Shown in pieces: positions 8,701-16,944 of a stretch of DNA of 64,000 nucleotides. Source of the stretch: an uncultured Cohaesibacter sp. (GTDB lineage Bacteria; Pseudomonadota; Alphaproteobacteria; Rhizobiales; Cohaesibacteraceae). The DNA is taken from NCBI RefSeq assembly GCF_963664735.1, contig NZ_OY761553.1, positions 1,751,303 through 1,815,302 on the forward strand. Reading direction: 5' to 3'. The notes below the pieces were generated by a model. The model saw only the letters and a program-made list of their open reading frames with translations. It was not told the origin of the DNA and did not search any database. The position numbers and the translations under genes were made by a program. How positions within the stretch are numbered: position 1 is the first letter of the stretch; the number at the start of each line of letters is the position of its first letter.

Positions 8701-9309
8701 GTGATTTTTGGTCGGAAGAACAAACCCAAGCTCGCAGAACGCGTTCGAATCTTTCTGTGGCCCCGCCGCAGTTGGAAACGTTCAGGTATTTATTACGTCA
8801 AGCGCGTTCTTCGACTCACCGGTTCGCCCTATGCCATTGCAGCAGGAGTCGCGGCAGGTGCCTTCACGTCTTTCACCCCTTTTCTCGGCTTTCACTTCAT
8901 AATCGCCTGGACCATCGCCTTCATGATCGGCGGCAACCTGCTGGCTGCCGCAGTCGGTACTGCAGTGGGCAATCCGCTGACGTTTCCGTTTATCTGGAGC
9001 GCGACCTATTCAACCGGTTGCATGATTCTGGGCCAACCGATCTTGCATCATAAAATCCACGCTTTGCAGCATGGGCTTCTTTCGCAATCGCTCTCGGCCA
9101 TCTTGCCAACCATCAAGACCATGGCGATTGGAGCTATTCCTGTAGGCGTTCCGGTTGCGCTTATTTTCTATTATCTGACACGGCAAGCTGCCCGATCCTA
9201 TCAGCATCGGCGCAAGGCGCATCTGGCTCAGAAGGCTTTCGAGGCTGGACGCTGGCGCAAAGAGTTGGCCGAACATGCTGAAATGACCTCAAAGGCAGCG
9301 AGCAGCTAG
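8701..9309 (+). CDS. DUF2062 domain membrane protein
   Basis: 202 aa. The segment from about residue 38 to 165 is the DUF2062 domain: SPYAIAAGVAAGAFTSFTPF, then GGNLLAAAVGTAVGNPLT, with three or four hydrophobic helices and a basic N-terminus rich in Arg and Lys. The family is widespread in alphaproteobacteria and its function is not established. The start is GTG at 8701 after GAGACGAGAA. It is a single-gene unit closed by the terminator at 9362-9395. Confidence 0.85.
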   Translation: MIFGRKNKPKLAERVRIFLWPRRSWKRSGIYYVKRVLRLTGSPYAIAAGVAAGAFTSFTPFLGFHFIIAWTIAFMIGGNLLAAAVGTAVGNPLTFPFIWSATYSTGCMILGQPILHHKIHALQHGLLSQSLSAILPTIKTMAIGAIPVGVPVALIFYYLTRQAARSYQHRRKAHLAQKAFEAGRWRKELAEHAEMTSKAASS

Positions 9310-9361
9310 ACTTTTTGCGAGGCAGAGAAAGAATGAGAGCCCAACGCTCTCATATTTGGTT

Positions 9362-9395
9362 GGGCGCAAGGATAGAGATCCCCGCGCCCTTTTTG
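9362..9395 (+). terminator. Terminator between convergent genes, with an alternative upstream stem
   Basis: GGGCGC (9362-9367) pairs with GCGCCC (9384-9389), followed by five T. The GGGC of the left arm can instead pair with GCCC of a second stem, GCCCAAC (9339-9345) with GTTGGGC (9359-9365), so the two hairpins exclude each other. The T-run abuts the stop of the convergent dehydrogenase gene. Confidence 0.75.
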
Positions 9396-10385
9396 TTATT
9401 TTGCCTTATCGGGACCGGTTTTGGCATCGACCATTGCGGACTGAATGAAGGCGATGGATTCAGCAAGCTTCTTGCTTTCCCATTCGTTCAGATCAACCGG
9501 CAATTGCTTGATGATGCCCTCACGGCCAATCACGCATGGCATGCTCAGTGCGACATCGCCGTCATGACCATACTGGCCACGCAATGTGGTTGAGGCAGGA
9601 TAGATGCTGCGTTCATCCAGCAGCACGGCTTTGGCCATGGTAACAGCAGACTGGGCAACACCAGCGTTGGTCCATCCCTTGCCATTGAGCACTTCATAGG
9701 CGGCAGAAACGATGCTGTTTTTTACTGCGTCAGGGTCGCTGATGTCCTTGGCTGGTTTGAGATACTGGTCAACGCATTCAAACGGAATACCGCCCACAGT
9801 CACATGGCTGAGAACCGGAAAGGCAGTGCTGCCGTGCTCACCCATCATATAGCCATAGACCGATTTCGGATCGACCTTATAGGTGTCCGCGATCAGCTTG
9901 CGCAGGCGCGCAGAATCCAGCATCGTGCCCGTGCCGAAGACACGCCCTTTTGGATAGCCGAACTCGTTTTCTGCAATATACACCATCGTGTCGAGCGGAT
10001 TGGTGATCAGAATAACGATGGCATCCTTGGTGTATTTGGTAATGCCCGCCATGACCTCACGAATGACTTCGCAGTTGGTTTTGGTGAGCAGGGTGCGGTC
10101 TGGTTCAGCCTTGGGATTGTCCGGATCGGGAATGACGCTCGGGCCAGCAGCAACAACGATGACGTCTGCGTCAGCGCATTGTTCATAGCCACCTGAGGTG
10201 ACATCGACGTTGTTCATGTAGGTCAGGGCGGTGGCCTGAGCCTGATCCAGAGCTTCGCCATAAGCAACATTCTCCAGAATGTCGATGACACCGATCTCTG
10301 CAAACAAGCCTGTCTTCATGGCGTCGGCCAAAACGTATGAGCCCACATGCCCCACGCCAACAACAACCAGTTTATTCTTATGCAT
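9396..10385 (-). CDS. L-lactate/2-hydroxyacid dehydrogenase family protein
   Basis: 329 aa NAD-dependent enzyme of the lactate/malate dehydrogenase superfamily. The Rossmann motif GVGHVG is at residues 10-15, followed by ITNPLDTMVY, GTGTMLDSARLR and the active-site GEHGSTAFPVLSHV. The substrate-specificity loop is unusual: instead of the short PQKPGETR of LDH or PRKPGMSR of MDH it reads AGPSVIPDPDNPKAEPDRTL, longer and acidic, closer to L-2-hydroxyisocaproate dehydrogenases. It probably reduces a 2-oxoacid, but which one is uncertain. The ATG at 10385 follows AGAGAAG; an upstream in-frame start at 10415 has no ribosome site. It stands alone on the minus strand. Confidence 0.8.
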   Translation of the reverse strand: MHKNKLVVVGVGHVGSYVLADAMKTGLFAEIGVIDILENVAYGEALDQAQATALTYMNNVDVTSGGYEQCADADVIVVAAGPSVIPDPDNPKAEPDRTLLTKTNCEVIREVMAGITKYTKDAIVILITNPLDTMVYIAENEFGYPKGRVFGTGTMLDSARLRKLIADTYKVDPKSVYGYMMGEHGSTAFPVLSHVTVGGIPFECVDQYLKPAKDISDPDAVKNSIVSAAYEVLNGKGWTNAGVAQSAVTMAKAVLLDERSIYPASTTLRGQYGHDGDVALSMPCVIGREGIIKQLPVDLNEWESKKLAESIAFIQSAMVDAKTGPDKAK

Positions 10386-10813
10386 AGTCTTCTCTTTATT
10401 CAGTTCAATGCGCAAACCACAACGGCTGATCGCATGGCCCTGCCTCCTCGGATCTTGGCTTCTTGCTTAGCTGTGTCCGGGGGATTTGCTCACAAGAAAA
10501 CAAACATAAGACGAGAAAATTCCAGCAGAAATGGACCGGAAGTTTTCTGAGATTGGCTCGAAAATACAGGGAAGCAATCTCAATGAAGGAGACATAGACG
10601 AATTGGAATAATCCGCCGAGAGCATAGACCATAACCGCATCAAGCTCCAGAGCCTGATCCAGTTAATCACTTTTGCCAAGATAGTGAGTTACCGGGCTCG
10701 ATGCTCAAAAGGCCGTGCCGGTAAAGGCCCGCAGGCATGTCCGCCAGCGACACCAGCATTTTTGCACCCCTGGCAAGGGGCGTTGCCGGTGCCGTTGCGC
10801 GGGGACCTTGCTG
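10386..10813. other. Intergenic region between the dehydrogenase and the sialic acid operon
   Basis: About 430 bases. It should hold the promoter of the dehydrogenase gene and the 3' end of the sialic acid transcript. A short CCCCT-GGCA-AGGGG hairpin near 10774-10787 is present without a T-run on the operon strand. No gene was recognised. Confidence 0.55.
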
Positions 10814-11620
10814 TTATTTCCAGACGGAAAAACCGCCATCCACAACCAGATTATGGCCATGGACATAATCTGACGCCGAAGAGGCCAGAAAGAGAATGGC
10901 ACCTTCCAGATCGTCAGGCTCATGCCCCATTCTGCCCAAAGGGGTCAAATCACTATAGCCGGAGACAAACGCCGGATGGTGATTGCGCTCAATTCCACCC
11001 GGCGAGATCGCATTGACATTGACGCCCATGGGACCGAGATAACCTGCCAAATCGCGTGTCATGGCGACAACGCCGCCTTTGGCTGCGGCATAGTCAATGG
11101 GCTGCCCCAACATGTCGGCAGTCTCATAGACGCGTCTGTCGCGGCCAACGATCGCCGCGATTGATCCAAAATTGATGATCTTGCCATGGCCCTGCTCTGC
11201 CATGCTTCTGGCAAAGGTTCGGCAACAGAGAAGCGGCCCGATGAGATTGCTCTCGATCATGGCACGGATATCATCGGGGTTTCTTTCAAACAATTTTGCG
11301 ACCGATGCACCGGAGCCTCCGCCAGCATTGTTGATCAGAATGTCGCAAGTCGGTTGCCACTCCAGAAAGGCATCATGGGCAGCATCGATAGAGGCTTGAT
11401 CGGTGTGATCAAGGGCCAGAGCGAGACAATTGGCTCCCAGTTTTACACGCAGCTTGTCGCAAGCCTCTTCGGCACGCTCCAGCGAGCGCGAGGTGATGGC
11501 CACAGCGGCGCCAGCTGCGGCCAAGATCTCGGCTGCGGCGAAGCCAATATTGGCAGCACCGCCTGTGACAAGGGCGCTTTTTCCATTGAGGGAGAAAAGG
11601 CTCTCTATCCGACTAGCCAT
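10814..11620 (-). CDS. Short-chain dehydrogenase of the sialic acid operon
   Basis: 268 aa classical SDR. The cofactor motif TGGAANIG is at residues 19-26, NNAG at 97-100, and the catalytic residues are S153, Y177 and K181 (FGSIAA, DYAAAKGG). The ATG at 11620 overlaps the end of nanA by 8 bases, so translation is coupled and the enzyme should act on the aldolase product or its derivative. In the classical route N-acetylmannosamine is next phosphorylated by NanK, absent here. N-acylmannosamine 1-dehydrogenase, described from Flavobacterium, is also an SDR, so oxidation of N-acetylmannosamine to its lactone is an attractive but unproven role. A gluconate-5-dehydrogenase-like activity is the main alternative. 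Confidence 0.85.
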   Translation of the reverse strand: MASRIESLFSLNGKSALVTGGAANIGFAAAEILAAAGAAVAITSRSLERAEEACDKLRVKLGANCLALALDHTDQASIDAAHDAFLEWQPTCDILINNAGGGSGASVAKLFERNPDDIRAMIESNLIGPLLCCRTFARSMAEQGHGKIINFGSIAAIVGRDRRVYETADMLGQPIDYAAAKGGVVAMTRDLAGYLGPMGVNVNAISPGGIERNHHPAFVSGYSDLTPLGRMGHEPDDLEGAILFLASSASDYVHGHNLVVDGGFSVWK

Positions 11621-12509
11621 TCTTCTGAGCCTCTCTCCAGGCAAGAACAGGAGCCAGAGCTTTCTCCATCAAGCCACGGTCAGCCTCAGACAGTGGCTTG
11701 AAGGGGCGACGGGAAATACCTGCCGGAACGCCCATTATTTCAAGAGCAGCCTTGGAGCCGGGCATGACACCAACTTCGATAAGACCGTCAATGACGCCGT
11801 TGGCCATGACCTGAAGTTTTTTTGCTTCCGCCAGATTTCCTGCCATAGCAAAATTTCTGAGCGCAACATAAAGATCACCCATGAAATTATAGGTCGTGCC
11901 AATGGCCCCGTCGGCGCCACTTGCAAGGCCTGCAAGGCACATTTCATCATAGCCATTATAGACAAGGGCATCCGGCCGCAGGGTTTTGAGCCGTTCCAGC
12001 TGGAACATGTCTGAGGAGGTGTGTTTAATGCCGATAATATTGGGATTGTCCAAAAGCTCGGTCAGCTCCTTGGTGGAGAAGCTCGCCGTCCGTGCCGGGA
12101 AATTATAGATGATCAGCGGCAGGCTGGACGCTTCGGCCAGCGCCAGATAGTGGGCCAGTACCTCCTCGCGGGTAAACCCGTAATAGAATGGAGTAATGGC
12201 CGATATGGCTTGATATCCTGCACTGGCAGCGGCATCGGCGAGACGGATAGCTTCCGCCGTAGCAATCGTACCCACATGGGCAATCAATGTCAGCTCGCCC
12301 TCGGCTGCTTCGGCGGCCTTTTTCATGCACGCTACGCGCTCGTCAAAAGGCTGAAGCATCGCCTCCCCCGAGCTGCCGCCAACATAGATGCCCTGAAGGC
12401 CCTGTTGTCTTATGAAGGCGACCGTCTTCTCGAGGCCGTCGTAATTTACGCTTTCATCATCGTTGAAGGGGGTCAGAAGAGCGGCAAAGATTCCTTGGAA
12501 TTTGTTCAT
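11613..12509 (-). CDS. nanA: N-acetylneuraminate lyase
   Basis: 298 aa class I aldolase of the DapA/NanA family. It cleaves N-acetylneuraminate to N-acetylmannosamine and pyruvate in the cytoplasm. It resembles E. coli NanA along its length: AALLTPF, YVGGSSGEA (residues 42-50), SAITPFYY, IYNFPART with Tyr135, GIKHTSSD with Schiff-base Lys162, and YNGYDEM. The YNGYDE and ITPFYY segments separate NanA from dihydrodipicolinate synthase. It follows the TRAP permease genes (89-base gap), is overlapped by the SDR gene, and the locus has a NanR-type regulator, all supporting sialic acid as substrate. Confidence 0.9.
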   Translation of the reverse strand: MNKFQGIFAALLTPFNDDESVNYDGLEKTVAFIRQQGLQGIYVGGSSGEAMLQPFDERVACMKKAAEAAEGELTLIAHVGTIATAEAIRLADAAASAGYQAISAITPFYYGFTREEVLAHYLALAEASSLPLIIYNFPARTASFSTKELTELLDNPNIIGIKHTSSDMFQLERLKTLRPDALVYNGYDEMCLAGLASGADGAIGTTYNFMGDLYVALRNFAMAGNLAEAKKLQVMANGVIDGLIEVGVMPGSKAALEIMGVPAGISRRPFKPLSEADRGLMEKALAPVLAWREAQKNG

Positions 12510-12598
12510 GATCGTATCGATTCATTGTCTGGATTGTTGTCTTGGATCCGGGCGGGTGTCATTGCCTGCCTGGGAATATCTGTCTATTGGCCGTCGCT

Positions 12599-13870
12599 TC
12601 ATCCCATCAAAAGGTTGGGAATGAACGTGACAAGCGAAGGAACAAGTGTGAGCAAGGCCAAAAGCCCGAAGAGCGGAATGAGGAAGGGCAAAATGCCGAC
12701 CGCCAATTTGCCAAACGGAATATTGCCAACTTTGGAGACGACAAAGAGAGCTACCCCCATTGGCGGGGTCAAAATGCCAATCATCAGGTTGAGAATGACG
12801 AGCACGCCAAAGTGGATTGGGTCGATGCCATAGCTCATTGCGGCCGTGACAAGCACAGGGACGATGAGCAGCAGGATGGCCAAAACTTCAATGAAGGTTC
12901 CCAGAAACAGCAGCAACAGGTTGACAATCAAGAGGAAGGTCAATGGGTTGCTGGAGAAATCCAGGAAGAACTGGGCGACATGTTGTGGGATCTGTTCTTT
13001 TGCCAGCACATAGCCGAACAAGTTCACCCCCATCATCAGAAGACCAACGGAGGCCGTGTGATTGAGCGTATCGCGCAAGACAGCAAACAGCTTGGTCCAG
13101 GTGAGTTCCCGATAGACGACGGTTCCCAGAATGAGCGCATAACTGGCAGCAACGACAGCAGCTTCCGTGGGCGAGAAAATGCCTGCGAAAATGCCTCCAA
13201 CGATAATGAGCGGCGTCAGCAGCGGGATGACCGCTCGGCTGAAGCTGATGGCAACTTCCTTGCATGAGGCCTTTTCGTCCTTGGGATAGTGCCGGATCTT
13301 GGCGATGATATAGACCATGACCATCAACACCAGAGCGCAAAGAACGCCCGGAATGATGCCTCCAAGAAACAAACCGCCAATCGAAGTGTTTGAAATCACG
13401 CCATAGACGACCAGAGGCACTGATGGGGGAACAAGCGGGCCGATGATGGCCGAAGCTGCAGTCACAGAGCCGGCAAATTGTGAGTCATAGCCAGCATCGC
13501 GCATGGCCTTGATCTCCAGCTGCCCTAGCCCTGCCGCATCAGCAACCGCTGAACCGGACATGCCGGAAAAGAGCAAGGAAGCAAGAATATTGACATGTCC
13601 AAGCCCGCCGGACACGTGGCCGACCAGAGCCTTGGCAAATCGGAAAATCCGCTCGGTTACACCGGCCGTATTCATCAACTGCGCTGTGAGAATGAAAAAG
13701 GGAATAGCCAGCAGCGGAAAGCTGTTGAGCCCGGCAACCATGCGCTGAGCGGCAAAATTGAGTCCGCGCCCTTCAAGCAGCATATAGGCGAGAGATGCAA
13801 CGATCAGCGTGAAGCCGACTGGCATACCTGCAAATAGCAGTCCGAACCAGCCACCAAAAACATATACCAT
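12599..13870 (-). CDS. siaM: TRAP transporter large permease, sialic acid type
   Basis: 423 aa, about 12 hydrophobic segments, DctM family. Typical blocks are PFFILTAQLMN, SGMSGSAVADAAGLG, IGPLVPPSVPLVVYG and ILTPPMGVALF. This subunit forms the Na+-driven translocation channel in the inner membrane together with SiaQ. Its ATG at 13870 overlaps the siaQ stop by one base (TAATG), showing translational coupling. Substrate assignment as sialic acid rests on the neighbouring nanA and nanR. Confidence 0.9.
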   Translation of the reverse strand: MVYVFGGWFGLLFAGMPVGFTLIVASLAYMLLEGRGLNFAAQRMVAGLNSFPLLAIPFFILTAQLMNTAGVTERIFRFAKALVGHVSGGLGHVNILASLLFSGMSGSAVADAAGLGQLEIKAMRDAGYDSQFAGSVTAASAIIGPLVPPSVPLVVYGVISNTSIGGLFLGGIIPGVLCALVLMVMVYIIAKIRHYPKDEKASCKEVAISFSRAVIPLLTPLIIVGGIFAGIFSPTEAAVVAASYALILGTVVYRELTWTKLFAVLRDTLNHTASVGLLMMGVNLFGYVLAKEQIPQHVAQFFLDFSSNPLTFLLIVNLLLLFLGTFIEVLAILLLIVPVLVTAAMSYGIDPIHFGVLVILNLMIGILTPPMGVALFVVSKVGNIPFGKLAVGILPFLIPLFGLLALLTLVPSLVTFIPNLLMG

Positions 13871-14409
13871 TACAGCGACCTTTCTCGGGAATCTTGCACC
13901 ATGACGGTGTCTCTATTGTCTTTGGAAGACTTGCCGGTGAGCAGGAATTTCACATTTTCGATGATGACGATCACCATTCGAAAGGCCATCAAGGCTGCAC
14001 CGACTGGCAGTGCTCCATAAAGGTATGCTTCGGAGACGCCGAGCGTGACAGACACCACCCGGTTGGCGCGCAACATGCCAAAATAGCCATACCAGACCAG
14101 CATCAGGAGAGCTGCGACAACGACGATATTCAGCAGGGTGCGCAAGATGATGCGTATGCGGTCTGGCAGCATCAGGACAAACACATCCATGGAGATGTGT
14201 GATCGGCTGCGCACGCATTCGGCAGAGCCCATTGCCACCATCCAGACGAACAAATAGCGGGCAGCTTCTTCTGTCCAGAAGAGCGGGGCATGGAAAACAA
14301 ACCGTGTGATGACCTGCAGAGCTATGGCGCCAAAGACAAAAATGGACAGCACAATACCGATGGTCTCCTCAAGCCGGAGAAGACGCTGATAAATGAATGA
14401 CGATTTCAT
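13870..14409 (-). CDS. siaQ: TRAP transporter small permease, sialic acid type
   Basis: 179 aa with four hydrophobic segments (DctQ family), including FVFHAPLFWTEEAARYLFVW in the second region, a block typical of the family. It is the membrane scaffold partner of SiaM. The ATG at 14409 has AGAAGG 8 bases upstream; a TTG six bases earlier is too close to that site. A small perfect stem-loop separates it from siaP. Confidence 0.88.
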   Translation of the reverse strand: MKSSFIYQRLLRLEETIGIVLSIFVFGAIALQVITRFVFHAPLFWTEEAARYLFVWMVAMGSAECVRSRSHISMDVFVLMLPDRIRIILRTLLNIVVVAALLMLVWYGYFGMLRANRVVSVTLGVSEAYLYGALPVGAALMAFRMVIVIIENVKFLLTGKSSKDNRDTVMVQDSRERSL

Positions 14410-14434
14410 GGACAAAGCCTTCTTGAGAGCACCC

Positions 14435-14449
14435 CGCGAAAAATTCGCG
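14435..14449 (-). other. Intercistronic stem-loop after siaP
   Basis: CGCGAA and TTCGCG form a 6-bp stem with an AAA loop in the 62-base gap between the siaP stop and siaQ. There is no T-run, so it is more likely an RNA stability or processing element than a terminator. Confidence 0.5.
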
Positions 14450-14471
14450 AGGCGCAGAAGTGAAGGAACGA

Positions 14472-15446
14472 TCAGTCAGCAAGGCCGACAAGCTTCTCTA
14501 CAATGCCCTCGCCAAATTTGGCGTCGAGTTCCTTGTAGGATGGTTCCATAGCTGCTCTGAATGGAGCCACGTCAGGACGATTGACTTGTGCTCCGTTTTT
14601 CTCAAACTTGGTCAGAAGAGCGGCTTCGTTGTCATTGACAACCTTGTTGTTGACCAGTCCACCAGCCTTGAAAGCGTCCATGACGATCTTCTGATCTTCT
14701 GCGGACAGGTCTTTCCAGGTTTCTTCAGACATCAGCACCAGCTGGTCCTGCACCAGATGGTTGGTCAGGGTGATGTTGCTCTGCACTTCCATGAATTTCA
14801 TGGCGTCGATAATTGGCAGCGGGTTTTCCTGACCGTCAACCTGGTTGGTCTGCAAGGCCAGATAGACTTCGGCAAAGGCAACCGGGGTTGGGCTGGCACC
14901 CATTGCTTTGGCCCATTGCAGCTGTGGAGCGGAGTTCGGAACACGAAGCTTCATGCCCTTGAAATCGTCCAGCTTGGTAATGGGTTTGTTGGATGTGGTT
15001 TCGCGGGTACCGAAATACCAGGAGTCGATTGTTCTCCAGCCGTTGCCTGTGCGCATTTCGTCAAGAACGCCCTGCCCCCATTCGGAGTGCAAGATTTTCT
15101 GCAGATGATCAAAGTCCTTGACCACATAAGCGGTGCTGGCAATCACTGCGCGTGGTACCCACGGATCCATGCCACCAAACGGATTGAGCGTGAAATCCAG
15201 ATCTCCCATGGTTACCTGTTCCATCATTTCGGTAAAGGTGCCCAACTGTGAGTTTGGAAATACTTCGAGTTTGAGATGGCCTTTGGATTCCTCCTCCAAC
15301 ACTTTGGCGGCTTCCATTACGCCCTGATACTGAGGGTCTCCGGGTGTTCCTTGCATGCCAAATGACAGCGTGCGGGTATCCTGTGCCAGTGCGGGACCAG
15401 CGACAAGCATGCTGGCAACAGCCAGGCAAGTCAGTACATGTTTCAT
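14472..15446 (-). CDS. siaP: TRAP transporter sialic acid-binding protein
   Basis: 324 aa periplasmic DctP-family protein with a signal peptide (about residues 1-21, ending ALAQ). Conserved blocks are SNKPITKLDDFKGMKLRVPN, with the Arg that binds the substrate carboxylate, and PTPVAFAEVYLALQTNQVDG followed by QENPLP. It captures substrate for SiaQM. ATG at 15446 after AAGGGAGGAACCT. It is the first structural gene after nanR; sialic acid is inferred from context, as DctP proteins also bind other acids. Confidence 0.88.
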   Translation of the reverse strand: MKHVLTCLAVASMLVAGPALAQDTRTLSFGMQGTPGDPQYQGVMEAAKVLEEESKGHLKLEVFPNSQLGTFTEMMEQVTMGDLDFTLNPFGGMDPWVPRAVIASTAYVVKDFDHLQKILHSEWGQGVLDEMRTGNGWRTIDSWYFGTRETTSNKPITKLDDFKGMKLRVPNSAPQLQWAKAMGASPTPVAFAEVYLALQTNQVDGQENPLPIIDAMKFMEVQSNITLTNHLVQDQLVLMSEETWKDLSAEDQKIVMDAFKAGGLVNNKVVNDNEAALLTKFEKNGAQVNRPDVAPFRAAMEPSYKELDAKFGEGIVEKLVGLAD

Positions 15447-15635
15447 AGGTTCCTCCCTTAATCATGTCTGAATATTATTTCCCTTTCGGGCAGCGCACCG
15501 GTTGAACCATCCAGTGCGCGTTTGAAACTTCTCCCGATATATTTGAGGTCGGACGGTTGGTTCGGCCCTTGTTGGTTTTCTGCGACATCGCCTCTAGAAA
15601 CCGCGTATCATTGCTGCTTCAGGCAACCGGTCCTC

Positions 15636-16331
15636 TTAACCGATTTTCTGATATCGCTTCTGCACATCCTTGAGATGCACTTCCATGGCCAGCATCGCGT
15701 CAATCGGCTTTCGCTCCTTGATGGCATTGAAAATCGCAACGTGACCTTCGAAACTCTTGGTATTGGAGATACCCTCATCCTTGGGAAGCGGACGCTGGTT
15801 AATCAACCAATCAACGAGAGCATCATGCATCGCCATGAAAATCGGATTGTCAGGAATGCTGGTCAGCAGGCGGTGAAAGGCCACATCCGTAATCGCGAAA
15901 GCGCGAGGCTTCATGATGGTTTGCTCATTCTGTCGAAGCGCTTCCTCCAAGGCTTCAATCTGCTCGGATGTCGCATTTTCAGCAGCATATCTGGCTACTG
16001 CTCCCTCAAGAAAAATACGAGCTTGCTCAAAATTCTGCACGCCTTCTGAGGAGTCCAGCAGAATATTGGCTACACCGGAAAGCGAAGACAAAAGTGCCTG
16101 AGGTGTCGGACGCGTCACCCGAGCCCGCTCACCCATTTTGATCTTGATAAGCCCCATCTTCTCCAAGCCGAAAAGCGCTTCCCGAATGGATGGGCGCCCG
16201 ACATCGAACATCTCCATCAATTCCCGCTCAGACGGCAAGGAACTCCCCTCGGGGTAGATTTCATCCCGAATGAGCTCTTCAAGCTTGATGCGGACCTCGT
16301 CCGACAATTTTCTGCGTGCTGATATTTTCAT
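15636..16331 (-). CDS. nanR: NanR-type GntR regulator of sialic acid genes
   Basis: 231 aa, FadR subfamily of GntR. The winged-helix N-terminus (about residues 8-75) includes EGSSLPSERELMEMFDVGRP followed by SIREALFGLEKMGLIKI and GERARVTRPTP; these match E. coli NanR closely, including the GERARV and FxVGRPS blocks. The FCD ligand domain covers about 90-220 with metal-binding Asp and His residues (ITDVAFHRLL, FEGHVAIFNAI). In E. coli the effector is N-acetylneuraminate, which relieves repression. The start codon lies inside an inverted repeat at 16331-16357, so autorepression of the nanR-siaPQM-nanA transcript is likely. Confidence 0.9.
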   Translation of the reverse strand: MKISARRKLSDEVRIKLEELIRDEIYPEGSSLPSERELMEMFDVGRPSIREALFGLEKMGLIKIKMGERARVTRPTPQALLSSLSGVANILLDSSEGVQNFEQARIFLEGAVARYAAENATSEQIEALEEALRQNEQTIMKPRAFAITDVAFHRLLTSIPDNPIFMAMHDALVDWLINQRPLPKDEGISNTKSFEGHVAIFNAIKERKPIDAMLAMEVHLKDVQKRYQKIG

Positions 16332-16357
16332 GGTATGACTATTACCCTGTTATACCA
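16331..16357. promoter_or_regulatory. Candidate NanR operator over the nanR start
   Basis: TGGTATGAC (16331-16339) and GTTATACCA (16349-16357) are 9-base half-sites in inverted orientation with a 9-base spacer; the halves agree at 8 of 9 positions. Each carries a GGTATA-like core, the hexamer bound by E. coli NanR, where the repeats are direct rather than inverted. The site covers the first base of the nanR start codon. Confidence 0.65.
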
Positions 16358-16944
16358 GTAAGATCAAATCTATTGGTCAAGGAGTGACAATTTGTCCTTC
16401 ACCTCTTTTTAATTTACTGATTTTGTTACTAATTTAATTACTCTCTCAACGAACTACGTGTCATCGTCATCACAGTGTGTAGAGGAGGTAGCGAATAACC
16501 CACCCGACTCAAGCACCTAATGTCGGCAGACACCAAATAGATGTTTGTCAATTATTGAATGTGAGCAACATTAGAAATTTAATTTTACAATTCCTCACAT
16601 CGAAGAAGCTTTCCTCAATGGAGTGAGGAGAAAAAACTTTCAGCCTTTTCATGGTCCTGAAGCATATTTTGAAATAACTCTAAATTCCAACAAGTATAAC
16701 TATTCACATAATGCATATTATGAATCTGATAGTGGGTGCCACCCCATGCTACTTAAGTTTATGATTTTAATAAGCTATTGAATAATAGCACAAAACCTCT
16801 GCACTAGTCATTTTCCGCCATTTTTCCGATAATTGTGACTTTTTTTGCCCTGTCTGAATTTATTTGGTTATGGATAACTCATTTTGCAGCGTTGGGTTGA
16901 GAAATCTTGGGAGTGGCTGCGCTGGAAGTCACTGGAGGGGCTTT
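16358..16944. other. Divergent region between nanR and rhaB
   Basis: About 590 bases, very AT-rich, containing the nanR and rhamnose operon promoters. An imperfect 24-base inverted repeat centred on ATGCAT (16702-16725, outer arms ATTCA and TGAAT) is a candidate operator for the rhamnose operon. No gene was seen. The ribosome site GGAGGGG of rhaB closes the region. Confidence 0.55.

Noticed and set aside
12021-13267. Plus-strand open frames opposite nanA and siaM
   Set aside because: Low-complexity, Gln/Asp-rich translations typical of antisense to membrane proteins.
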